In this document: piece by piece, positions 15,931 to 24,690 of the stretch | Layout: each line of letters opens with the position of its first letter | How positions within the stretch are numbered: the stretch's first letter is position 1 | Assembly: GCA_937897645.1 (NCBI GenBank) | Contig: CALCNV010000116.1 | Location: 11,656 to 75,655 of the forward strand | Reading direction: 5' to 3' | Origin: an uncultured Lysobacteraceae bacterium | GTDB taxonomy: Bacteria > Pseudomonadota > Gammaproteobacteria > Xanthomonadales > Xanthomonadaceae | Length of the DNA: 64,000 bases | Made by a program: the position numbers and the translations under genes | Notes under the pieces: generated by a model | Databases searched by the model: none | What the model saw: only the letters and a program-made list of their open reading frames with translations | Told to the model about the DNA's origin: nothing

Positions 15931-16872
15931 ATGGCAATCGAGGACACCGTCGCCAAGCTGACTGCGCCCGCCAACGCGTCGGAAGCTCCCATCTTCGACC
16001 TGAGCCGCATCGATTGGGGCGTGCTGCTGTTGAATTTCACCCTCGCGCTGTTGATCGCGCTGGTGGGCATGTGGGTGGCCAAGTGGATCAGTCGCACCGT
16101 CTACCGCGCACTGACCCGCGCCGGGATGGAAGCTACGCTGGCCGGCTTCCTGCGCAACGTGGCCTATGCGGTGATGCTGGTCGTCGTGTTCATCACCGCG
16201 CTGCAGAAGATCGGCGTCTCCACGACGTCGCTGTTGGCCGTACTGGGTGCAGCCAGCCTGGCGATCGGCCTGGCGATGAAGGATTCGCTGTCCAACATCG
16301 CCTCGGGGGTGATGCTGATCGTGCTGCGTCCGTTCCGCGATGGCGACCATGTGCTTGCGGCGGGCTCTGAGGGTGTCGTGGAAGAGATCCGCATCTTCCA
16401 GACCCGCATGCGCACCTTCGACAATCGCCTGATCATCCTGCCCAACAGCTTGATTACCACCGCGCCCATCATCAATTTCACCGCCAAGCCGCAGCGCCGC
16501 ATCGAGATCCTGGTCGGCGTGGGCTACGAAGACGACTTGAAGCACGCGCGCGAAGTTCTGCTCGGCTTGGCCATGGGGAATCCGCTGGTACTGAAGACGC
16601 CCGAGCCTTTCGTGCAGGTCACGCGCCTGGCCGAACGCAGCGTCGACGTGACCCTGTATGCCTGGACCAAGACCAAGGATTTTGGCGAGGCCCGCAGCCA
16701 GCTCACCGAAGGCATCCGCAGCGCGATACTCGGCAACGGCCTGTCCCTGCCCTCCGCCCAGCGCGACCTGCACGTCTACCACCACAATGCCGATGGCACG
16801 CCGCTGACGGAGATCGCCAGCAAGGCGATTGCGGATGATGCGGCAGTAGCTCCGGGCAGTCCTGCAGCCTGA
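15931..16872 (+). CDS. MscS-family small-conductance mechanosensitive channel
   Basis: A 313-residue inner membrane protein with three N-terminal transmembrane helices (about residues 30-50, 72-92 and 98-125). The pore helix is VLGAASLAIGLAMKDSLSNIASG, the Ala/Gly-rich pattern of MscS TM3, followed by the beta domain (GVMLIVLRPFRDGDHV) and the alpha/beta C-terminal cage. It opens under membrane tension during hypo-osmotic shock. Spacing of 7 nt from ppsA suggests co-transcription. The length is close to E. coli MscS (286 residues), with a short Ala-rich tail. The paralogue name cannot be settled. Confidence 0.9.
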   Translation: MAIEDTVAKLTAPANASEAPIFDLSRIDWGVLLLNFTLALLIALVGMWVAKWISRTVYRALTRAGMEATLAGFLRNVAYAVMLVVVFITALQKIGVSTTSLLAVLGAASLAIGLAMKDSLSNIASGVMLIVLRPFRDGDHVLAAGSEGVVEEIRIFQTRMRTFDNRLIILPNSLITTAPIINFTAKPQRRIEILVGVGYEDDLKHAREVLLGLAMGNPLVLKTPEPFVQVTRLAERSVDVTLYAWTKTKDFGEARSQLTEGIRSAILGNGLSLPSAQRDLHVYHHNADGTPLTEIASKAIADDAAVAPGSPAA

Positions 16873-16878
16873 CGCAAG

Positions 16879-16973
16879 CGTAGGAGTGACGTAAGTCGCG
16901 ACTGAAATTTCTCTTGCGCAAGACGTCCCGGTTGGGTAAGGAACGGTTTCGCGACTTACGTCGCTCCTACGCG
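16879..16973. repeat. GTAGGAGTGACG palindrome (REP-type), bidirectional terminator position
   Basis: The left arm GTAGGAGTGACGTAAGTCG (from 16880) is complemented by CGACTTACGTCGCTCCTAC ending near 16970. It sits between convergent genes (the mscS-type gene and orn), overlapping the stop region of orn. It belongs to the family of GTAGGAGCG-like palindromes dispersed through this window. Confidence 0.8.
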
Positions 16974-17537
16974 CTATTTTTCGGCCAGCTCGGCCAAATG
17001 CTTGCGGTAGTGTCGCAATTCATCGATTGAATCGCGTACGTCGCTCAGCGCCGTGTGCGCCGACTGCTTGCGTACGCCTTCCAAAACGGTCGGTGCCCAG
17101 CGACGCGCCAGTTCCTTCAGCGTGCTGACGTCCAGGTTGCGGTAATGGAAATACTTCTCCAGGCGCGGCATCAGGCGGTGCAGGAAACGCCGGTCCTGGC
17201 AGATCGAATTGCCGCACATCGGCGACGCATTGGCGGGCAGCCATTGCGCCAGGAAATCGACCGTCTGTGCTTCGGCCTGCCCGAGTGTCACCGTGCTTTC
17301 CACCACGCGCTTCCACAGGCCGGAGCGCGTGTGCTGGGCGCGGTTCCAGTCGTCCATCGCTTCCAGTACCGCGAGCGGATGGGCAATGGCGAACTCGGGA
17401 CCTTCGGCCAATACGTTCAACTGCGAATCCGTCACCACCGTGGCGATCTCGATGATGGAGTCCTGTCCGGTATCCAGCCCGGTCATTTCCAGGTCGATCC
17501 AGATCAAGCGGTCGCTGCGTGGGTCGGTTGATGGCAT
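16974..17537 (-). CDS. orn: Oligoribonuclease
   Basis: A 187-residue 3'-5' exoribonuclease of the DEDDh class that degrades 2-5 nt RNAs and pGpG, the end product of cyclic-di-GMP breakdown. Visible motifs are LIWIDLEMTGLD (first Asp and Glu), the central HTRSGL segment, NSICQDRRFLHRLMP and the C-terminal AHTALSDVRDSIDEL with the catalytic His and last Asp. Length matches the family (about 180). The ATG at 17537 (MPSTDPRSDRL) is chosen; an upstream in-frame start would overlap the divergent DUF2721 gene. Confidence 0.96.
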   Translation of the reverse strand: MPSTDPRSDRLIWIDLEMTGLDTGQDSIIEIATVVTDSQLNVLAEGPEFAIAHPLAVLEAMDDWNRAQHTRSGLWKRVVESTVTLGQAEAQTVDFLAQWLPANASPMCGNSICQDRRFLHRLMPRLEKYFHYRNLDVSTLKELARRWAPTVLEGVRKQSAHTALSDVRDSIDELRHYRKHLAELAEK

Positions 17538-17625
17538 GCGTGGGCGGGTCCTGTGGATGCGCGATGGATTTTGCGGAACAACGGGTTGTACCGCATGATA
17601 ACGCAGCCACCCCACGGCCAAGGCC

Positions 17626-18093
17626 ATGCTGCAGAGCCCCGACCCCTACGCGCACTACGCCACCCTTACCGCGATGCTGGCGCCTGCGTTCTTCCTGACC
17701 GCGACCGCATCGTTGCTGCTGTCCGCCAATAATCGGCTGGCACGCATCATCGACCGCGCGCGTTCGCTCTTGAAGGAACTGCAGGACCTGCAGGATCCCC
17801 TGCAACGCGCCATCTACGAACAACGCATCGCCCTGCAGCGACGCCGCAGCCTGATCATCCTGCGTGCCGGACAATTGCTGTACACGGCCATCTGCCTGTT
17901 CGTGGCCACCAGCCTGGCGATTGCCGCGGACACGCTGTTCGTACACCGCCTGGGCGCGACGCCGACGGTATTGGCGGCCTTCGGCGTGTTGGCCATGTTC
18001 TCCGCCAGTCTGCTGCTGGCACGCGAGTCGACGCTGGCGGTGAAGGCCGTGAACGAAGAAATGGATCATCGCCATCTGGCCAAGCGCGAATAG
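17626..18093 (+). CDS. DUF2721 family inner membrane protein
   Basis: A 155-residue membrane protein with hydrophobic segments at about residues 14-35, 84-106 and 112-135, and a charged helical stretch between the first two (ARIIDRARSLLKELQDLQ). The pattern LTAMLAPAFFLTATASLLLSANNRLARIIDRAR is typical of DUF2721. No function is known for the family. It stands alone between orn (divergent) and tadA (convergent) and ends just before a REP-type palindrome. Confidence 0.75.
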   Translation: MLQSPDPYAHYATLTAMLAPAFFLTATASLLLSANNRLARIIDRARSLLKELQDLQDPLQRAIYEQRIALQRRRSLIILRAGQLLYTAICLFVATSLAIAADTLFVHRLGATPTVLAAFGVLAMFSASLLLARESTLAVKAVNEEMDHRHLAKRE

Positions 18094-18102
18094 CTAATGG
18101 TT

Positions 18103-18179
18103 GTAGGAGCGGGCCCTGCCCGCGATGCTCTTGCACGTGTATCCGAACGAAGAGCATCGCGTGCAGGGCCCGCTCCTAC
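18103..18179. repeat. GTAGGAGCG palindrome between convergent genes
   Basis: Long inverted repeat: GTAGGAGCGGGCCCTGC and GCGATGCTCTT on the left, AAGAGCATCGC and GCAGGGCCCGCTCCTAC on the right, with a 19-nt loop. It fills the space between the DUF2721 gene and tadA and could terminate both transcripts. Confidence 0.85.
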
Positions 18180-18182
18180 GAT

Positions 18183-18668
18183 TCAATCGAGCGGCGGCTT
18201 GCCGCGCTTGGCGCGGAAATAGTTGGTCAGGCGTCGGCTGGCTTCTTCCGCCAGCAATCCGGAACTGACTTCGATGCGGTGGTTGTGGCGGGGATCGGCC
18301 AGCAGGTCGAACACGCTACCGCATGCGCCTGTCTTCGAATCGGAGGCCGCGTAGACCAGTCGCGCCACGCGCGCATGCACCATCGCCATCGCACACATCG
18401 CACACGGCTCCAGGGTCACGTACAGCGTGCTGCCGACCAGGCGGTGGTTGCCGAGCTTGGAACCCGCACGACGCATGGCTACGATCTCGGCATGCGCGCT
18501 GGGATCATGCTCGGCCAGATTGCGGTTCCAGCCTTCGCCAAGCACCTGTCCATCGGCTGACACCAGTACCGCGCCTACCGGTATTTCGTCATCCTCGCGC
18601 TCGGCACGGTCGGCCAGGGCCAGGGCATGGCGCATCCAGGTTTCGTCGTCTGCCGTGGACCCGGTCAT
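18183..18668 (-). CDS. tadA: tRNA-specific adenosine-34 deaminase
   Basis: A 161-residue zinc-dependent deaminase that converts A34 to inosine in tRNA-Arg(ACG). The zinc site is visible as SAHAEI (His and catalytic Glu, about residues 57-62) and TLEPCAMCAMAMVHAR (PCxxC, about 86-101). An early DDEIPVGAVLVSADG segment and the C-terminal LTNYFRAKRGKPPLD also fit TadA. Length is normal. It is the last gene of a leftward group after the GntP permease gene (20 nt gap). Confidence 0.93.
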   Translation of the reverse strand: MTGSTADDETWMRHALALADRAEREDDEIPVGAVLVSADGQVLGEGWNRNLAEHDPSAHAEIVAMRRAGSKLGNHRLVGSTLYVTLEPCAMCAMAMVHARVARLVYAASDSKTGACGSVFDLLADPRHNHRIEVSSGLLAEEASRRLTNYFRAKRGKPPLD

Positions 18669-18688
18669 GGGATTGCCTCCTGCGCTGC

Positions 18689-20143
18689 CTAGAACGAACC
18701 GAACGCGGTGCCCAACACGATCACCGCCACCAGCGCCAGCAAGGCACTGACCACCGCGACCATGACGATATCGAAATAGCTTTCCTTGTGCGTGGTGCCG
18801 CAGATCGCCAACAAGGTCACCACCGCGCCGTTATGCGGCAGGCTGTCCAGCGTGCCGGCGCCGATCACTGCCACGCGGTGCATCAGCTCGGGGTTGATGC
18901 CTGCCACGGCCGCAAGCTGCATGTACGTCTCCGCCAGCGCATCCAATGCGATGGTCAGGCCACCGGAGGCAGAACCGGTCAATGCGGCCAACACGTTGGT
19001 GGCCAGTGCCAGCGACACCAGCGGCCCGCCTTCCACCGACAGGATCCAGTCGCTGATCACCGCGAACGCCGGCAGCGCCGCGATCACCGCGCCGAAACCC
19101 ACCAGGCTGGACACGCTGAGGATCGGCAAGGCCGAGGCATTCACGCCGGCGTCGATGCTGTCGCGCAGGGCAGTCAAGCGCGTGCGGTTCAACGCGATCA
19201 GCGTGCAGATGGCCGCCACCAGCGCCACCATCACCGACCACACGCCACCCACGGCCTGCAGTGAAGTATTGCCCCAACGCAGTTCTTCCAGGAAAGAGGC
19301 ATCCATGCGTGGCAGCACCACGAAGGACATCAGCAAGTTGACCGCAATCACCACGACCAGCGGCAACATCGCAACCCAGGTGGGTGGCAAGACGGCGCTG
19401 CGCTGCCCGTGCTGGATTTCGGCAGGATCGAATTCGTGCGCGGTCGTCGCACGCTCGCGTACCAGCGCGTTTTCCGCCACTTCCACGGTGTCCACGGCCA
19501 CTACATCGCCATAGCCTTCCGCGGCGAGCCGCGCCTTCTTCTCGGCGCGTCCCAACCACCACATGCCGAAGCCCAGCATGATGGCCGAAGCAATCAGGCC
19601 CAGGCCCGGCGCGGCGAACAACGTGGTGCCGAAGTACGGCATGGGAATGGCGTTCTGGATGGCGGGCGTACCGGGGAACGCGGACATGGTGAATGTGGAA
19701 GTACCCAATGCGATGGCGGCGGGCATCAAACGGCGCGGGATATTGGCCTGGCGGAACAGCGATTGCGCCATCGGCACCAGCACGAAGAACGCCACGAACA
19801 GGCTGACGCCGCCATAGGTGATCAACGCGCCCGCCAGCACCACCGCCAGGATCGCGCGCTTGGTGCCAAGGTGCTGCGACATGGCATTGGCGATGGCCTG
19901 CACCGAGCCGCTGTCATCCATCAACTTGCCGAACAGTGCGCCCAGCAGGAACAGCGGGAAGAACTGCGCCAGGAAACCGGCGGTGCCGGTCATGAAGGTC
20001 TGCGTCCAGCTGGCCAGCAGCGGTTCGCCGGAAAACAGTGCCGCGACCAGCGCGGCGAGCGGACACAACAGCAATACGCTCCAGCCGCGGTACGCGAACC
20101 AGATCAGCAAGCCGAGTGCGAGGAAAATGCCTAGGAATCCCAT
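18689..20143 (-). CDS. GntP-family permease
   Basis: A 484-residue inner membrane protein with about twelve hydrophobic segments. It belongs to the GntP (gluconate:H+ symporter) family, with characteristic segments LGALFGKLMDDSGSVQAIA, TYGGVSLFVAFFVLVPMA and TGSASGGLTIALDALAE. Substrates in the family include gluconate and related sugar acids, and D-beta-hydroxybutyrate. It lies 4 nt after a patatin-like lipase gene, so a short hydroxyacid such as hydroxybutyrate is a reasonable guess, but the substrate is not shown by sequence. Loop residues about 205-255 are hydrophilic and longer than in GntT-type members. Confidence 0.85.
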   Translation of the reverse strand: MGFLGIFLALGLLIWFAYRGWSVLLLCPLAALVAALFSGEPLLASWTQTFMTGTAGFLAQFFPLFLLGALFGKLMDDSGSVQAIANAMSQHLGTKRAILAVVLAGALITYGGVSLFVAFFVLVPMAQSLFRQANIPRRLMPAAIALGTSTFTMSAFPGTPAIQNAIPMPYFGTTLFAAPGLGLIASAIMLGFGMWWLGRAEKKARLAAEGYGDVVAVDTVEVAENALVRERATTAHEFDPAEIQHGQRSAVLPPTWVAMLPLVVVIAVNLLMSFVVLPRMDASFLEELRWGNTSLQAVGGVWSVMVALVAAICTLIALNRTRLTALRDSIDAGVNASALPILSVSSLVGFGAVIAALPAFAVISDWILSVEGGPLVSLALATNVLAALTGSASGGLTIALDALAETYMQLAAVAGINPELMHRVAVIGAGTLDSLPHNGAVVTLLAICGTTHKESYFDIVMVAVVSALLALVAVIVLGTAFGSF

Positions 20144-20147
20144 GTGA

Positions 20148-21254
20148 TCAGACTCCTTCTAGCAGTGGACGCAAGTCCAGGCTCGAGCGCACGTTGAGGT
20201 CGGCGGCGTGGTTGGCCATGAAGGTTTCCACCGCGTCCTTGCCCTTGTCACGCAGCATGCACAGGAACGGCCATTCCGCATTGAGCTTGGAAGACGAGCC
20301 GAAGGCCGCCAGCTCATCGCCGGATATACGATGGATACGCATGCCGGCCCAACGCGCACTTTCGCCGGCACCCGGGTCGGCGACCTGTTGCAGCAAGGCG
20401 ATCATGCGCAACTCCTTCAGCAAGGACGAATTGAAGGAAATCTCGTTGACGCGCTCCATGATGTCGCGCGCGCTTTTGGGCGTACCCAAGCGCTCGATCG
20501 GATTGATCTGCACCAGCACCGTGTCGCTGGACGCGCACTCGCGCAGCAACGGGGTGATGGTGGGATTGCCGGTATAGCCGCCGTCCCAGTAGGGATCACC
20601 ATCGATCTCCACGGCCTGGAACATCATCGGCAGGCAGGCTGAGGCCAGCAGCACGTCAGGCGTGATCTCGGCGTTGCGGAACACCCTGCCCTGCCCGGTG
20701 CGCACGTTGGTGGCGGTGATGAACAACTTGATCGGCGCAGCGACCAGGCGCTCGAAATCGATGCTCTCTTCCAGGATCGACTTCAATGGATTGAAGGCGC
20801 CGGGATTGAGGTCATACGGCGAGAACACACGCGAGGCCATGTCCAGCGCCATGAACAAGGGCGAGTCATCCAGCGTCCACTTGCCTGTCAGCACGTCCCA
20901 GGGGGAGCGCTGGTAAGGACTGAACTGCGCGGCCTTCGAGACCCGATGCCAGAAGTCTTCAAGCGCCTGGCGCGCACCATCGACGCCGCCGATGGCGAAA
21001 CCACTGGCCATCACCGCTGCATTCATCGCGCCAGCCGAAGTGCCGGAAATACCTTCCAGCTGCAGCCTGGGCTCCTGGATCGCGCGGTCCAGCACGCCCC
21101 AGGTGAAGGCGCCGTGCGAACCGCCGCCCTGCAGGGCGAGGTCGATCAGGACCGGCTCATCCGCCGACTTGCGCGGGCGGGCGGTTTTCTTTGCAGTGGC
21201 TTTTTTTGCAGCGATCTTTTTTGCCGCGGTCTTTCTTGCAATGGGACGGGCCAT
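20148..21254 (-). CDS. Patatin-like phospholipase/esterase with Lys/Ala-rich N-terminal tail
   Basis: A 368-residue patatin-fold acyl hydrolase. The oxyanion hole is LALQGGGSHGAFTWGV (about residues 38-53), the nucleophile elbow GTSAG (about 71-75) and the catalytic Asp in YWDGGYTGNP (about 217). There is no signal peptide, so it is cytoplasmic. Residues 1-30 form an unusual basic tail with repeated AAKK units, as in histone H1-like or PhaF-type tails. In other bacteria patatin-like genes of this type lie beside 3-hydroxybutyrate dehydrogenase and are tied to polyhydroxyalkanoate metabolism; that is inference here. First gene of an operon with the GntP permease (4 nt gap). Confidence 0.88.
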   Translation of the reverse strand: MARPIARKTAAKKIAAKKATAKKTARPRKSADEPVLIDLALQGGGSHGAFTWGVLDRAIQEPRLQLEGISGTSAGAMNAAVMASGFAIGGVDGARQALEDFWHRVSKAAQFSPYQRSPWDVLTGKWTLDDSPLFMALDMASRVFSPYDLNPGAFNPLKSILEESIDFERLVAAPIKLFITATNVRTGQGRVFRNAEITPDVLLASACLPMMFQAVEIDGDPYWDGGYTGNPTITPLLRECASSDTVLVQINPIERLGTPKSARDIMERVNEISFNSSLLKELRMIALLQQVADPGAGESARWAGMRIHRISGDELAAFGSSSKLNAEWPFLCMLRDKGKDAVETFMANHAADLNVRSSLDLRPLLEGV

Positions 21255-21395
21255 GCTGATCCTTGAGGTTGTGCTACTGCGTCATCGCGGGCCGCAATAC
21301 GGCCGCCCGATGTTATGCCCTCCCTCCTGCAGGAAGATTACCGACGACTGGCAATCAGGGAAAGCAGATCCAGCGGGGAAATTCAGAGCTTCAGC

Positions 21396-22979
21396 TCATT
21401 CCCACTCGATCGTCGCCGGCGGCTTGCCGCTGATGTCGTAGACCACGCGGGAGATGCCACGCAGTTCGTTGATGATCCGATTGGAGACCGTACCGAGGAA
21501 GTCGTACGGCAGGTGCGCCCAGTGCGCCGTCATGAAGTCGATCGTTTCCACCGCACGCAGCGCGATTACCCACTCGTAGGCACGCGCGTCGCCGACCACG
21601 CCCACCGACTTGACCGGCAGGAACACGGCGAACGCCTGGCTGGTCTTGTCGTACAGGTCAGCTTTGCGCAACTCCTCGATGAAGATCGCGTCGGCCTGGG
21701 CCAGCAGTTCCGCGTATTCGCGCTTCACTTCACCCAGGATGCGCACGCCCAGGCCGGGGCCCGGGAACGGATGACGGTAGACCATTGCGCGTGGCAGGCC
21801 GAGTTCGACGCCAAGACGGCGCACTTCGTCCTTGAACAATTCGCGTAATGGTTCCACCAGGCCCAGCTTCATGTGCTCGGGCAAGCCGCCGACGTTGTGG
21901 TGGCTCTTGATCACGTGCGCCTTGCCGGTCTTGCTGCCGGCCGACTCGATGACGTCGGGGTAGATGGTGCCCTGTGCCAGCCATTTGGCGTTGGCGAGCT
22001 TGCCGGATTCCTCATCGAAGATATCGATGAACAGGTTGCCGATGATCTTGCGCTTGGCTTCCGGATCGGACACGCCTTCCAGTGCCTTGAAATAGCGGTC
22101 GGCCGCGTTGACGCGGATGACCTTGATGCCCATGCCGCCCTTCTCGGCTTCGCTTGCGAACATGGCCATGACCTGGTCGCCTTCGTTCCAGCGCAACAGG
22201 CCGGTATCCACGAACACGCAGGTCAGCTTGTCGCCGATGGCCTTGTGCAGCAGCGCCGCGACCACGGAGGAATCCACGCCGCCGGACAGGCCCAGGATCA
22301 CTTCATCCTCGCCCACCTGCGCACGCACGCGGGCGATCTGGTCGTCGATGATGTTGGCGGCCGTCCACAACGTCTGGCAGCCGCAGATATCGGTGACGAA
22401 GCGACGCAGCAGTGCTTCACCTTGCTTCGTGTGCGTGACTTCAGGATGGAACTGCACGCCGTACCAGCGTTTGTCTTCGTTCGACATCGCGGCGACCGGG
22501 ATGCGGTCGGTACGTGCAGTGATGGTGAAGCCGGGTGGCGCTTCGGACACGTGGTCGCCGTGGCTCATCCACACGTCGAGGCGTGGCGTGGTGCCTGCGT
22601 GATCATTGAGGCCTGCGAACAGTGCGTCGGGTGCGATGACTTCCACTTCCGCATGGCCGAATTCACGCGCATCGGCGGCTTCCGTCGCGCCGCCCAATTG
22701 CGCGGCCAGGGTCTGCATGCCGTAGCAGATGCCCAGGATCGGCAAGCCGGAATCGAACACCTGCTGCGGCGCTGCCGGCGCACCTGCTTCCGTGGTGGAT
22801 TCCGGGCCACCCGACAGGATGATGCCTTTGGCACCGTACGCGGCGATCTCGGAAGGATCGTGGTCCCACGCCCAGATTTCGCAGTACACGCCGATCTCGC
22901 GGATGCGGCGCGCGATCAACTGCGTGTACTGCGCGCCGAAATCTAGGATGAGGATCTTGTCGGTGTGGATGTTGGTCAT
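21396..22979 (-). CDS. guaA: GMP synthase (glutamine-hydrolysing)
   Basis: A 527-residue two-domain enzyme that aminates XMP to GMP. The glutaminase domain shows LILDFGAQYTQLIARRIRE, the nucleophile Cys85 in LGICYGMQ and the downstream His/Glu in VQFHPEVTHT. The synthetase domain has the PP-loop LGLSGGVDSSVVAALLHKAIG. The C-terminus ends ISGKPPATIEWE as in most GuaA. The ATG at 22979 (MTNIHTDKILILDFG) is chosen since homology starts there. guaB lies upstream in the same direction, separated by a 113-nt repeat-rich spacer. Confidence 0.97.
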   Translation of the reverse strand: MTNIHTDKILILDFGAQYTQLIARRIREIGVYCEIWAWDHDPSEIAAYGAKGIILSGGPESTTEAGAPAAPQQVFDSGLPILGICYGMQTLAAQLGGATEAADAREFGHAEVEVIAPDALFAGLNDHAGTTPRLDVWMSHGDHVSEAPPGFTITARTDRIPVAAMSNEDKRWYGVQFHPEVTHTKQGEALLRRFVTDICGCQTLWTAANIIDDQIARVRAQVGEDEVILGLSGGVDSSVVAALLHKAIGDKLTCVFVDTGLLRWNEGDQVMAMFASEAEKGGMGIKVIRVNAADRYFKALEGVSDPEAKRKIIGNLFIDIFDEESGKLANAKWLAQGTIYPDVIESAGSKTGKAHVIKSHHNVGGLPEHMKLGLVEPLRELFKDEVRRLGVELGLPRAMVYRHPFPGPGLGVRILGEVKREYAELLAQADAIFIEELRKADLYDKTSQAFAVFLPVKSVGVVGDARAYEWVIALRAVETIDFMTAHWAHLPYDFLGTVSNRIINELRGISRVVYDISGKPPATIEWE

Positions 22980-22981
22980 GG

Positions 22982-23082
22982 GCGAGGAGTGAGTGGAGAG
23001 GAGTGAGAAGTGAGTGGAAGCGAGAAACCAAAAGCAGAAGAGGAGCTCCAGAGTTACCTCACTCCTCACTCCTCTTCGCTAA
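22982..23082. repeat. Purine-rich GAGGAGTGAG inverted/direct repeats between guaA and guaB
   Basis: GAGGAGTGAG occurs twice at the left (from 22984 and 22997) and its complement CTCACTCCTC twice, overlapping, at the right (23058-23074). The spacer could fold into a long imperfect hairpin within the guaBA transcript. Similar low-complexity inverted pairs occur between fadB and fadA and after traB. Confidence 0.6.
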
Positions 23083-23092
23083 CTCCTGCGCA

Positions 23093-24550
23093 TCACCCCA
23101 TCCGGTAATTCGGCGGCTCTTTGGTGATCTGCACGTCATGCACATGGCTTTCGCGCTGGCCGGCACCGGTGATGGTGACGAACTGCGGCTTCTTCTGCAT
23201 GTCGTCGATGGTCGCGCAACCCACGTAGCCCATGGTGGCGCGCAGGCCGCCGACGAGCTGGTGGATGATGTTGCCGACCGGGCCGCGATACGGCACGCGG
23301 CCTTCGATGCCTTCCGGCACCAGCTTGTCGGCATCGCTGGAATCCTGGAAGTAGCGGTCCTTGCTGCCCTTCTCCATCGCACCCAGGCTGCCCATGCCGC
23401 GGTAGCTCTTGTAGCTGCGGCCCTGGAAGAGTTCGACTTCGCCCGGCGCTTCTTCGGTACCGGCCAGAAGACCGCCGATCATCACCGTCGACGCACCAGC
23501 CACGATAGCCTTGCCGATGTCACCCGAATAGCGGATGCCGCCGTCGGCGATCAGCGGGATGCGGTCCTGCAACGCTTCCGCCACCATGTCGATTGCGGTG
23601 ATCTGCGGTACGCCCACGCCAGCCACCATGCGGGTGGTGCAGATGGAACCCGGACCGACGCCAACCTTCACCGCGTCGGCACCGGCATCCATCAAGGCCA
23701 GCCCGGCGTCGCCGGTGACGATGTTGCCGCCGATCACCTGCAACTGCGGGAAGCGCTTTTTGATCCACGTCACCCGGTCCAGCACGCCCTGCGAATGACC
23801 GTGCGCCGTATCGACGATGACTACGTCCACGCCAGCCGCAACCAGTGCTTCGACGCGCTGTTCGGTGTCGCCACCCACGCCCAATGCCGCACCGACCAGC
23901 AGGCGCGTGGCGCTGTCCTTGGCGGCGTTGGGGTTGTCGGTCTTCTTCTGGATGTCCTTGACCGTGATCAGGCCACGCAACTCGAAGTTGTCGTTAACCA
24001 CCAGCACCTTCTCGATGCGGTGCTTGTGCAGCAGTTGCTTCACTTCCTGGTCGCTGGCGCCTTCGCGCACGGTCACCAGGCGTTCCTTCTTGGTCATGAT
24101 GTGGCGGACCGGATCGTCCAACTTCGCTTCGAAGCGCATGTCGCGGCTGGTGACGATGCCCAGCAACTGCCCGCCGTCCACCACCGGCACGCCGGAAATG
24201 TTGCGGGCGCGGGTCAGGGCGAGCACGTCGCCGATGGTGGTTTCAGGGCCGACCGTGAAAGGATCCTTGATGACGCCGGCTTCGAACTTCTTGACCTTGG
24301 CGACTTCGGCCGCCTGCTGTTCGACCATGAGGTTCTTGTGGATGATGCCAATGCCGCCCAGCTGGGCCATGGCGATGGCCAGGCGCGCTTCGGTCACGGT
24401 GTCCATGGCTGCGGAAACAATCGGCAGCTTGAGGCGCAGGTCGCGGGTCAGCCGCGTGCCGAGGTCGACATCCTTGGGCAGGACAAGGGAATGCGCAGGG
24501 ACGAGGGAAACATCGTCGTAGGTGAGAGCTTCAGCCTGGATGCGTAGCAT
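23093..24550 (-). CDS. guaB: Inosine-5'-monophosphate dehydrogenase
   Basis: A 485-residue NAD-dependent enzyme for IMP to XMP, the committed step of GMP synthesis. The N-terminal part begins ALTYDDVSLVPAHS; two CBS domains follow at about residues 93-205 (GDVLALTRARNISGVPVVD and QLLHKHRIEKVLVV); the catalytic loop has the active Cys in VGVGPGSICTTR (about residue 303) and the flap region GRSYKSYRGMGSLGAM. The C-terminus PPNYRMG is typical of the family. It is upstream of guaA, as in many bacteria. Confidence 0.97.
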   Translation of the reverse strand: MLRIQAEALTYDDVSLVPAHSLVLPKDVDLGTRLTRDLRLKLPIVSAAMDTVTEARLAIAMAQLGGIGIIHKNLMVEQQAAEVAKVKKFEAGVIKDPFTVGPETTIGDVLALTRARNISGVPVVDGGQLLGIVTSRDMRFEAKLDDPVRHIMTKKERLVTVREGASDQEVKQLLHKHRIEKVLVVNDNFELRGLITVKDIQKKTDNPNAAKDSATRLLVGAALGVGGDTEQRVEALVAAGVDVVIVDTAHGHSQGVLDRVTWIKKRFPQLQVIGGNIVTGDAGLALMDAGADAVKVGVGPGSICTTRMVAGVGVPQITAIDMVAEALQDRIPLIADGGIRYSGDIGKAIVAGASTVMIGGLLAGTEEAPGEVELFQGRSYKSYRGMGSLGAMEKGSKDRYFQDSSDADKLVPEGIEGRVPYRGPVGNIIHQLVGGLRATMGYVGCATIDDMQKKPQFVTITGAGQRESHVHDVQITKEPPNYRMG

Positions 24551-24617
24551 CGGCGGACCCGTTCGGTGGGGAAGCGCGTAATTATACGGCGAATCGCCAT
24601 CCGGGCGCTCGGCTTTT

Positions 24618-24690
24618 GTAGGAGCGCCCCATGGGCGCGAGCTCTGGAACGGTTTACAGGCAAAGAGCTCGCGCCGATGGGGCGCTCCTA
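24618..24690. repeat. GTAGGAGCGCCCC palindrome overlapping the folD stop
   Basis: Left arm GTAGGAGCGCCCCATGGGCG and CGAGCTCT; right arm AGAGCTCGCGCC and GGGGCGCTCCTA. The right end supplies the stop codon of folD (complement of CTA at 24688-24690). It lies between folD and guaB, both leftward, and likely acts as the folD terminator. Confidence 0.85.
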
